NCBI GenBank assembly: GCA_964584755.1
Contig: CAZPAV010000003.1
Coordinates: 36,140 to 100,139 of the forward strand
Length of the DNA stretch: 64,000 bases
Source of the DNA: CAZPAV01 sp964584755
Lineage (GTDB): Bacteria > Actinomycetota > Acidimicrobiia > Spongiisociales > UBA5794
Reading direction: 5' to 3'
Both the position numbers and the translations under genes were made by a program. This document shows, piece by piece, positions 33,646 through 40,126 of the stretch; position 1 is the first letter of the stretch, and each line of letters begins with the position of its first letter. The notes beneath the pieces are model-generated. The model ran no database searches, was not told the origin of the DNA, and saw only the letters and a program-made list of their open reading frames with translations.

Positions 33646-33680
33646 GTGCCGAGGATATCGCTCGGCCCCCTTCGCCCCGC

Positions 33681-34271
33681 TCAGCGGCGCCGTGACGGGT
33701 TCGCCGTCACTGCCGACGCGCGTGCCGTCCGGGTCCGTCGGGTCGAGGCGAGGACCCGGTAGAGGACCGTCAACAGGAGCCAGGCGATGACGACGAGGGC
33801 CCCGAGCCGGTAGAGGGGGTTGCCGACGTCGGTGCCGGAGCTGCCGGCGTGGATGGCGACGAGCCACACGAGCGGGTAGGAGAGGAGGTGGATGCCGTGC
33901 CAGAGACGGCGCGACAGGCGGCGGCGCGCCCACGAGGAGACCTGGACCAGGACGAGCAGGTACAGCGCCAGCACCCCCCAGGTGACCGCCAGCGGACGCC
34001 ACGTCGAGGCGAAGGGAACCAGGACGCTGCGGAGGTCGAAGTGCACGTAGCGGTCGAGGAGGAGGGCAAGGAGGTGGAGCCCGACGAAGAACAGGGTGAG
34101 GGCCCCGAGCCAGCGATGGAGGTCGAGGAGCCACGCCGGTCGCTTCTGGTCCTGGAGGAGCTTCGTGGAGAGGAAGACGCCCCACAAGAGCGAGGCGGCG
34201 AGCATGAGCGCCGCCACGATCCCCGTCGACCGCGCCAGGTACCAGGTGACCGCGCCGAGGACGGGGGTCAC
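33681..34271 (-). CDS. Ferric reductase-like transmembrane protein (cassette A)
   Basis: 196 residues, about five membrane helices and no flavin/NAD domain, so it resembles the heme-b membrane part of ferric reductases or MsrQ/YedZ. Candidate heme ligands are in LHRWLGALTLFFVGLHLLAL (split His pair) and WHGIHLLSY...VAIHAG. Close paralogue of the protein at 38362-38934 (shared FLSTKLLQD, KRPAWLLDLHRWLG, RRLSRR.WHG.HLLSY). GTG overlaps the apbE stop (GTGA). Likely moves electrons across the membrane to an extracytoplasmic acceptor. Confidence 0.85.
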   Translation of the reverse strand: MTPVLGAVTWYLARSTGIVAALMLAASLLWGVFLSTKLLQDQKRPAWLLDLHRWLGALTLFFVGLHLLALLLDRYVHFDLRSVLVPFASTWRPLAVTWGVLALYLLVLVQVSSWARRRLSRRLWHGIHLLSYPLVWLVAIHAGSSGTDVGNPLYRLGALVVIAWLLLTVLYRVLASTRRTRTARASAVTANPSRRR

Positions 34272-35164
34272 GCGGAGAACCTCGCGAGGTTCCGACTCTC
34301 CCACGACACGCCGTCGCGATCGACGACGAGCCCGGCGAGACCACCGGCGTCGAGCCACTCCAGCGCCGGGAGTGGATCGGTGACGAGGAGCGTCTTGCAG
34401 GCGGTCTCGGCCACCCATCCCTCGGCGGCGAGCACCGTCGCCGCCACCACCCGGGGAGCCACCGGTGCGCCCGTCCCCGGGTCGATGAGATGATGGACCC
34501 GCCGACCGTCCCGCTCCCACGTCCGACTCAGCGTCGAGGAGGTGGCCACCGCTCCGTCGGAGAGGCGCAGCGTACGGAGGACGCCGTCCCGGGCGAAGGG
34601 GTCCTCGACGACCACGATCCACCCCTCCTCCGTCGGCGACGCCCCCGTCACGCGCAGGTCGCCCCCGATCTCGACGAGCGCCCCGGCCGCGCCGGCCTCC
34701 CGCAGCTCCGTGGCGACGAGGTCGGCGGCCAGTCCCTTGCCGATCCCGCCCGGATCGAACGCCACCCCCGGCGGCACCGTCGCCGTTCCCGCCGCCGGAT
34801 CGACGACGATCCCGTCACACCCGGGCGCCGGCCCTGCCGTCGCCTCTCCCGGCAGCCGCGTCACCCGTCCCGGGTCCTCGATGCTCGCCACGTACCCGGC
34901 GGCGAGGAGCGCCGGGAGCACGGTCGGGTCGAAGGCCCCTCCGGTACGCCGCCAGGCGTCGACGGCACGGCCGAGGAGGAGAAGCGTGTCCGGGGAGACC
35001 GTGACCGGGGATCCCGCCGCGGCGTTGAGACGGCTCACCTCGCTGTCGTCACGGAAGCGGCTCCAGCGCCGCTCCAGACCCTGGAGGCGCTCCTCGGCGA
35101 AGTCGAGGAGCGCCTCCAGGCGTCCGGCGGGCCCGGTGACGGCGAGATGCAGCTCGCTCGCCAT
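34268..35164 (-). CDS. apbE: FAD:protein FMN transferase (ApbE)
   Basis: 298 residues. Family blocks: SRFRDDSEVSRLNAAAG, FDPGGIGKGLAADLV, GALVEIGGDLRVTG and HHLIDPGTGAPV. ApbE attaches FMN covalently to Thr/Ser of extracytoplasmic redox proteins. No signal peptide is evident with the ATG 35164 start; an upstream GTG at 35194 would add ten residues and overlap the previous gene. Only cassette A has this gene. No protein with the usual S/T-G-A-T/S flavinylation site is encoded nearby, so the acceptor is unidentified. Confidence 0.92.
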   Translation of the reverse strand: MASELHLAVTGPAGRLEALLDFAEERLQGLERRWSRFRDDSEVSRLNAAAGSPVTVSPDTLLLLGRAVDAWRRTGGAFDPTVLPALLAAGYVASIEDPGRVTRLPGEATAGPAPGCDGIVVDPAAGTATVPPGVAFDPGGIGKGLAADLVATELREAGAAGALVEIGGDLRVTGASPTEEGWIVVVEDPFARDGVLRTLRLSDGAVATSSTLSRTWERDGRRVHHLIDPGTGAPVAPRVVAATVLAAEGWVAETACKTLLVTDPLPALEWLDAGGLAGLVVDRDGVSWESRNLARFSA

Positions 35165-35180
35165 CACCCGGCTGCGCCGT

Positions 35181-35594
35181 TCAGCGACTACCACGACTTC
35201 GTGCCACGACGACGCGCCGCACCGGCCGGACCGGCACCACCTGGATGGGGACGGGAGCCACCGTCGTCGTCGGGGCGGTCGTGGGGGTCGCCCCGCCGGC
35301 GGGGGTCGGGACGGGAAGGGTGATCACCCGGGGCGGCAGCGTCACCGCGGCGGGAGCCGGCGTCGGAGGAGGGGGCGGCGGCGTCGCCGCCGCCTGTGCC
35401 TGGGCGCGGGCGTCGGTGGTGGCCATCGTCACGGTGAGCAGGGCGACGAAGTACGCCCCCAGGGTCGCCGCCACGACCCGAGCACGCCGAGCGGGGTGCC
35501 TCTCCCGGACGGGGCCGGAGGCACGGGAGCCCCGTCCTGGAGAGGTCCCCGGCCGGCGGGCGGCGGCGGATCTCACGGTCCTGCTAGTCGTCAT
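35181..35594 (-). CDS. Proline-rich single-pass membrane protein (cassette A)
   Basis: 137 residues: a basic cytoplasmic N-terminus (with SRASGPVRERHPARRAR), one helix (about 46-62), then an Ala/Pro/Thr-rich extracytoplasmic tail containing RVITLPVPTPAGGATP and a conserved end VRRVVVARSRGSR. It is a clear paralogue of the protein at 38948-39436. ATG 35594 overlaps the end of the preceding gene by 11 bases. No known family; the conserved blocks point to a specific partner, perhaps the anchored protein encoded just before it. Confidence 0.72.
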   Translation of the reverse strand: MTTSRTVRSAAARRPGTSPGRGSRASGPVRERHPARRARVVAATLGAYFVALLTVTMATTDARAQAQAAATPPPPPPTPAPAAVTLPPRVITLPVPTPAGGATPTTAPTTTVAPVPIQVVPVRPVRRVVVARSRGSR

Positions 35595-36129
35595 CCTGGC
35601 GCCCCTCACGCTCGCGCTCGCGACCCTCACGCTCACCGTCGCCCCGCGCCGGGGCCGCGACCGTGAGGTCGTCGAGCCGGGTCTGGACGGCGCCGTCGCG
35701 GTCGACGGCGGCGAGGAACTGCAGCACCCGACGCCCCGGGCCGACGAACCCGATCTCGACGAGCCGGCCCTCCCGCAGCGGCACCCACTCCCATCCGAGG
35801 TTGGTGTCGACCCGGGCGATGGAGAGCAAGGTGCCGTCTCGTTGCAGGGTGACCACCCCGGCGTCGTCGACGGCGTAGGCGACGGTGTCGGATGCGGGGG
35901 CCGGCTGCGTCGTCGTCGTCGTCGGGGCCGGCGCGTCGGGGTCGGCCACCCGGACGACACGCGCCGGCGGCACCTCCGGGGCGGCCGCGGCGGACACGGT
36001 GAGCTCCCCCACGTTCTCCGCGGCGGCGGCGCTGTTCAGGATCCCGAGGTTGGCGGCGATGGCGGCGGAGCCCGCGACGACGACGATCACCACCGAGGCG
36101 GCGGTGACGAGAGCGGTCCGATGCTGCAT
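35584..36129 (-). CDS. Membrane-anchored extracytoplasmic protein (cassette A)
   Basis: 181 residues: MQHRTALVTAA, a membrane helix, IAANLG, a Thr/Pro linker (TTTTTQPAPA), a small domain with TVAYAVDDAGVVTLQRDG and RRVLQFLAAVDRDGAVQT, and a charged Glu/Arg tail. It is about half identical to 39429-39965, with the same first eleven residues. GGGGAGG precedes the ATG. The domain resembles a small beta-rich carrier, but I recognise no family. It could be a redox carrier or structural component for the ferric-reductase-like protein of the same operon. Confidence 0.72.
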   Translation of the reverse strand: MQHRTALVTAASVVIVVVAGSAAIAANLGILNSAAAAENVGELTVSAAAAPEVPPARVVRVADPDAPAPTTTTTQPAPASDTVAYAVDDAGVVTLQRDGTLLSIARVDTNLGWEWVPLREGRLVEIGFVGPGRRVLQFLAAVDRDGAVQTRLDDLTVAAPARGDGEREGREREREGRQDDD

Positions 36130-36173
36130 GTAGCCTCCCCAGCAGGCTCGACGACGGCTCCCTGGCTCCCGTC

Positions 36174-36228
36174 AGGGTACGCGGCGGGACACCAGCGGAA
36201 GGAAAGGCGAAGGCAAAGATCCGGTAAA
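36174..36228 (-). promoter_or_regulatory. Cassette A promoter and conserved response-regulator-type box
   Basis: From right to left on the minus strand: GTAAA (36224-36228, plus-strand reading), 4 bases, AAGGCGAAGGCAAAGA (36204-36219), 7 bases, CACCAGC (36190-36196), 10 bases, -10 TACCCT (minus strand, 36179-36174). The same parts at the same spacings occur at 40010-40064. In the minus-strand sense TTTAC and TTTGC half-sites are 11 bases apart, the period expected for OmpR-family regulators. The plus-strand response regulator gene starts 40 bases away, so it may be autoregulated. Confidence 0.75.
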
Positions 36229-36268
36229 GATCACCGGTCACGGGTACGACACATGGGACGATGTCCCC

Positions 36269-36931
36269 ATGAAGCTCCTCCTCGTCGAAGACGACCCCAC
36301 GATCGCCGAGCCGTTGGCGAGCGGCCTCACCCGGCAGGGTTACGACGTGCAGTGGGTCCGGACCGGTGCCGAGGCGCTGGAAGCCACCGGTCACGACCTC
36401 GTCCTCCTCGACCTCGGTCTCCCCGACCTCGACGGCGAGGCCGTCTGTGGTCGCCTCCGGGAGCGCTCCGACGTCCCGATCATCGTCGTCACGGCGCGCT
36501 CCGACGAGATCGACCGGGTGGCGCTCCTCGACCTCGGCGCCGACGACTACGTGGTGAAGCCCTTCGGGTTCCGAGAGCTCGCCGCCCGCATCCGGGCGGT
36601 GACGCGACGCCTCACCAAGGAGAACGGCGAGCAGCAGCCGCAGCGCATCGGTGAGCTCGTGATCGACCGCCGCACCCACGAGGTGTCCTTCCAGGGGAGG
36701 CCGCTCTCCCTCACCCCCAAGGAGTTCGACCTCCTCTCGTTCCTCGCCGAGGACCCCGGGGCGGTGTTCACCCGCGACGAGATCGTCCGCTCCGTGTGGG
36801 ACGAGCACTGGTGGGGCTCCACGAAGACCCTCGACGTCCACGTGGCCTCGCTGCGCCGCAAGTTGGGCGACCCCTCCCTCATCCGCACCGTCCGCGGCGT
36901 CGGATACCAGCTCGTCGCCGCGGATCGATGA
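36269..36931 (+). CDS. OmpR-family response regulator
   Basis: 220 residues: receiver domain with acidic EDD (7-9), phospho-acceptor Asp48 (LVLLDLGLPD) and Lys in VVKPFGFREL, then a winged-helix DNA-binding domain (LTPKEFDLLSFLAEDPG...TLDVHVASLRRKLGD...TVRGVGYQLV). It lies between the two redox cassettes and is transcribed away from cassette A. The shared boxes before both cassettes are its most likely targets. It is followed after seven bases by the kinase gene. Confidence 0.94.
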   Translation: MKLLLVEDDPTIAEPLASGLTRQGYDVQWVRTGAEALEATGHDLVLLDLGLPDLDGEAVCGRLRERSDVPIIVVTARSDEIDRVALLDLGADDYVVKPFGFRELAARIRAVTRRLTKENGEQQPQRIGELVIDRRTHEVSFQGRPLSLTPKEFDLLSFLAEDPGAVFTRDEIVRSVWDEHWWGSTKTLDVHVASLRRKLGDPSLIRTVRGVGYQLVAADR

Positions 36932-36938
36932 GCCGGCG

Positions 36939-38315
36939 ATGACCCGGCGCCTCCTCGTCGGCTACGTCACGATCACCCTCGTCGTGGCGGCCTCCCTCGC
37001 CATCCCCTTCGGCATCGTCTTCGCCCAACGCCAGCGGGAGCGGTTCGCCACCGCGCTCGAGCGGGACGCGGTGGTCCTGGCGGCCATCTACGAGGACGCC
37101 CTCCAGGGCCACGTCCCCGTCGACCCGCGGCCCGCCGCCGAGTACGCCACCTCGACGGGCGCGCGGGTGGTGGTCGTCGACGCGACGGGAACGTCGGTCG
37201 TCGACTCGGCGGGGGGATCCCCGCGGAGCTTCGCCAGCCGCCCCGAGGTGGCGGCGGCCCTCGGTGGCGGTCGGGCGTCGGGCAGCCGGCGCTCCGAGAC
37301 GCTCGACACCGACCTGTTCTTCGTCGCGGTCCCGATCGCCTCCGGGGGGACGATCCACGGTGCGGTCCGGCTCACCCTGCCCACTCGGGAGGTCGAGGCG
37401 AAGGTCCACCGCATCTGGCTGAGCCTCGCCGCCATCGTGCTCGTCGCCGTCGGGGCGACGGTGACCGTCGCGGTGACCGTGGCCCGCTCCATCACCCGTC
37501 CCGTGGCCCAGCTTCGCGACGCCGCCCACACGCTCGCCGCCGGCGACCTCTCGGCCCGCACCGACTCGGGGGACGGTCCTCCCGAGCTCCGGGAACTCGC
37601 CGAGGCCTTCAACGACATGGCGGAGCGGCTCTCCCGACTCATCGACGCCCAGCGAGCCTTCGTCGCCGACGCCTCCCATCAGCTCCGCACGCCCCTGACG
37701 GCGCTGCGCCTGCGCCTCGAGAACCTGGAGACGTCCCTCGCCCCGGAGGACGTGGCCTCCGTTGAGGACGCCATCGTCGAGGCCGAGCGGCTCGCCCGAC
37801 TCGTCGATCAGCTCCTCGAGCTCTCGCGAGGAGAGAGCGCCACCATGGAGACGACCGTCGTGGACCTCCGGGCCGTCGCCGAGAACCGGGTCCGGCTGTG
37901 GGAACCGGTGGCCGCGGAGTGGGGACGGCGCCTCGAGCTCGAGCTGCCACCGGGCGACCTCCGGGTGCGTGCCGTTCCCGGTGGGGTCGAGCAGATCCTC
38001 GACAACCTCCTCGACAACGCGCTGCGGCACACGCCGGAGGGAACCACGGTCCGCCTCGCGGTACGTTCGGAGGGTCGCCGGCACGTGATCCACGTCGTCG
38101 ACTCCGGGCCGGGGATGCCCCCGGAGGAGCGCCGGCGGGCGTTCGACCGCTTCTGGCGGGGCTCGGCGGACCGGAGCGGAAGCGGCCTCGGCCTCGCCAT
38201 CGTCCGCCACCTGGCGGAGCGCTCCGGAGGCTCGGTCGAGGCGCTCGCAGCCGACGGTGGTGGCCTCGACGTGGTCGTGTCCCTCCCCGCGGTCGTCGGG
38301 GCCGAGCAGCGGTGA
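36939..38315 (+). CDS. Sensor histidine kinase (OmpR-system partner)
   Basis: 458 residues: first membrane helix (about 8-28), an extracytoplasmic sensor region to about 158, second helix (159-182), HAMP (183-235), dimerisation domain with ASHQLRTPL (His247) and HATPase domain (DNLLDNALRHTP, DSGPGMP, GSGLGLAIVRHL). It should phosphorylate the regulator encoded just upstream. The sensor region shows no obvious metal or heme motif. The gene ends close to the stop of convergent cassette B. Confidence 0.94.
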   Translation: MTRRLLVGYVTITLVVAASLAIPFGIVFAQRQRERFATALERDAVVLAAIYEDALQGHVPVDPRPAAEYATSTGARVVVVDATGTSVVDSAGGSPRSFASRPEVAAALGGGRASGSRRSETLDTDLFFVAVPIASGGTIHGAVRLTLPTREVEAKVHRIWLSLAAIVLVAVGATVTVAVTVARSITRPVAQLRDAAHTLAAGDLSARTDSGDGPPELRELAEAFNDMAERLSRLIDAQRAFVADASHQLRTPLTALRLRLENLETSLAPEDVASVEDAIVEAERLARLVDQLLELSRGESATMETTVVDLRAVAENRVRLWEPVAAEWGRRLELELPPGDLRVRAVPGGVEQILDNLLDNALRHTPEGTTVRLAVRSEGRRHVIHVVDSGPGMPPEERRRAFDRFWRGSADRSGSGLGLAIVRHLAERSGGSVEALAADGGGLDVVVSLPAVVGAEQR

Positions 38316-38361
38316 CCGTCTCGGACCACCCGACCCCGATGTCGCCCCGTTCCGGCCCGGT

Positions 38362-38934
38362 TCATGCCTTCGCCGCGACCGGACCCCGCCGGCGCGCGGA
38401 ACGGTTCCGTCGCGGACCGAGCACCCGATAGAGGACGGCGAAGGCGAGCCAGGCCACGACGAGGACGAGACCGGCCCGGTACACCGGGTTCGTCACGTCC
38501 GACCCGGCGAGAGCGGCGTGGATGGCCACCACCCACACCAGGCCGTAGCTGAGGAGGTGCACGCCGTGCCACACCCGACGCGAGAGCCTGCGACGCAGCA
38601 GCGAGGAGATCTGCACCGCGGCGAGCACGTAGAGAGCGCCGACCCCCCAGGTCACCGCGACGGGCCGCCAGGAGGAGGCGAACGGCACGAGGAAGCTCCG
38701 CAGGTCGAACTCCAGGTACGAGTCGGCGGCGAGGGCGGCGAGGTGCGCGACGGTGAAGGCGACGGTGAGCCAGCCGAGCCACCGATGCAGGTCGAGGAGC
38801 CACGCGGGGCGTTTGCGGTCCTGCAACAGCTTCGTCGAGAGGAAGATCCCCCAGAGGACGGACAGGGCGAGCATCATCGCCGCCACGAGGCCCGTCGAGC
38901 GGGACACGAACCACCAGATGGTCGAGATCGTCAT
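38362..38934 (-). CDS. Ferric reductase-like transmembrane protein (cassette B)
   Basis: 190 residues, paralogue of 33681-34271 with the same helices and His positions (LHRWLGWLTVAFTVAHLAAL; WHGVHLLSY...VAIHAA). No flavin or NAD domain. GGAGGAGAGG precedes ATG 38934. Cassette B has no apbE; it may rely on the ApbE of cassette A or not need flavinylation. Expected to bind b-type heme and carry electrons across the membrane. Confidence 0.85.
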   Translation of the reverse strand: MTISTIWWFVSRSTGLVAAMMLALSVLWGIFLSTKLLQDRKRPAWLLDLHRWLGWLTVAFTVAHLAALAADSYLEFDLRSFLVPFASSWRPVAVTWGVGALYVLAAVQISSLLRRRLSRRVWHGVHLLSYGLVWVVAIHAALAGSDVTNPVYRAGLVLVVAWLAFAVLYRVLGPRRNRSARRRGPVAAKA

Positions 38935-38947
38935 GACCTCTCCTCCC

Positions 38948-39436
38948 TCAGCGGCTGCCGCGGGTCGTGGCCACGACCCGCCGGACGGGCGTCACCTTCA
39001 CCGGCTGCACCGGGACGGGCTGGACCTGGACCGCCGGGAGCGCGGTGGGGGCGGCCGGAGCGGCGACGGACGCCACCGGGGTCGCCCCGGCCGCCGTCGT
39101 GGGCACCGGCAGGGTGATGACCCGGCGGGGCGCCGTCACCGGAACCGGCGCCGGCTGTGGTGGCGGCGGTGCCGCCTCGGGGGCCGCGGTGGTCCGGGCG
39201 TTCGCGGCGGCCATCGCCACCGTGAGCGTCGCCGCGGCGTAGGTGCCGAGGACCGCGGCCGCGATCCGGGAGCGCCGAGCGGGGTGCCTCCTCCGGGCGG
39301 GGCCGGAGGCACGGGAGCTCCTCCCTCGGGAGGCACCCGCTCCGCGGGCGGCGGAAGTCTCGGTGGTCATGGTCGTCGTCTCCGTCAGGTCGTGGGCGGT
39401 CGGGTCGGGTGTCGGGGTCGCGGGCCGGTCAGTCAT
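38948..39436 (-). CDS. Proline-rich single-pass membrane protein (cassette B)
   Basis: 162 residues from an ATG that overlaps the preceding stop (39436), or 140 residues from an internal ATG at 39370, which aligns better with the cassette A protein. Shared blocks: SRASGPARRRHPARRSR before the helix, RVITLPVPTTAAGATP in the tail and VRRVVATTRGSR at the end. The tail is rich in Ala, Pro and Val. Function unknown; its conservation with the cassette A copy shows it is a real gene. Confidence 0.7.
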   Translation of the reverse strand: MTDRPATPTPDPTAHDLTETTTMTTETSAARGAGASRGRSSRASGPARRRHPARRSRIAAAVLGTYAAATLTVAMAAANARTTAAPEAAPPPPQPAPVPVTAPRRVITLPVPTTAAGATPVASVAAPAAPTALPAVQVQPVPVQPVKVTPVRRVVATTRGSR

Positions 39437-39965
39437 CCTCGCCGCCCTCGCGTTCGCGCTCGCGCTCACCTCGGGTGTTGCGGCGGCTCTGCACCACCGG
39501 CGTGCGGTCCTCGACCGTGGTCTGGACGATCCCGGTCGCGTCGACGGTGGCCTGGAAGACGAGCTGGCGGCCGTCCGGGGCGACGAAGGCCACCTCGACG
39601 TCGGTGCCGTTCCACAGTGCCGACCACTGCCAGCCGTCGGCAGGGGCCACGTCGAGGATCTTGAGCACGGCGCCGTCGTGGAGCAGGGTGACGACGCCGG
39701 CGTCGCCGGCGGCGTACGCCAAGGTCTCGCCGGACGGCACCTCGGGGGCGGGTGGCGTGGTCGTGGTGGTCGTGGCCTCGGGATCGGGGACCGCCACGAC
39801 GAGGGCCGGCGGCACCTCGGTGGTCGCCGGCGCGGCGACGGTGGAGGCCGTCGTGTCGGTCGCGGGTTCCCCGGACCGGCCGAGGTTCGCCGCGATGGCC
39901 GTCGTTCCCGTCACGAGGACGAGGGCGATCGTGGCGGCCGTGACGAGCGCGGTGCGGTGTTGCAT
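39429..39965 (-). CDS. Membrane-anchored extracytoplasmic protein (cassette B)
   Basis: 178 residues, paralogue of 35584-36129: identical MQHRTALVTAA start, IAANLG after the helix, EVPPALVVAVPDPEA and a Thr-rich linker, LAYAAGDAGVVTLLHDG, and a charged Arg/Glu tail. Trp residues (GWQWSALWNG) replace part of the cassette A domain. AGGAG precedes the ATG. First gene of cassette B, 75 bases downstream of the conserved box. Confidence 0.72.
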   Translation of the reverse strand: MQHRTALVTAATIALVLVTGTTAIAANLGRSGEPATDTTASTVAAPATTEVPPALVVAVPDPEATTTTTTPPAPEVPSGETLAYAAGDAGVVTLLHDGAVLKILDVAPADGWQWSALWNGTDVEVAFVAPDGRQLVFQATVDATGIVQTTVEDRTPVVQSRRNTRGEREREREGGEDD

Positions 39966-40009
39966 GGTCGTCTCCTGGTCGAAACGGGGCTTCCTGGCCT
40001 ACGGGGAGA

Positions 40010-40064
40010 AACCTACGAAACCGCGCACCAGCACACGGCAAGGCGAAGGCAAAGAACGCGTAAA
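40010..40064 (-). promoter_or_regulatory. Cassette B promoter and conserved response-regulator-type box
   Basis: CACCAGC (40026-40032), 7 bases, AAGGCGAAGGCAAAGA (40040-40055), 4 bases, GTAAA (40060-40064); the minus-strand -10 is TAGGTT (40015-40010), 10 bases from CACCAGC. All parts and spacings equal those of cassette A, and the distance from the AAGGCG edge to the first start codon is 75 bases in both. Confidence 0.75.
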
Positions 40065-40126
40065 ACCTCTCCGGATGCTCCGGAACGGCGCGTCGACGGG
40101 TCCGGAGACGGTGGCGCGCGGGCTCC

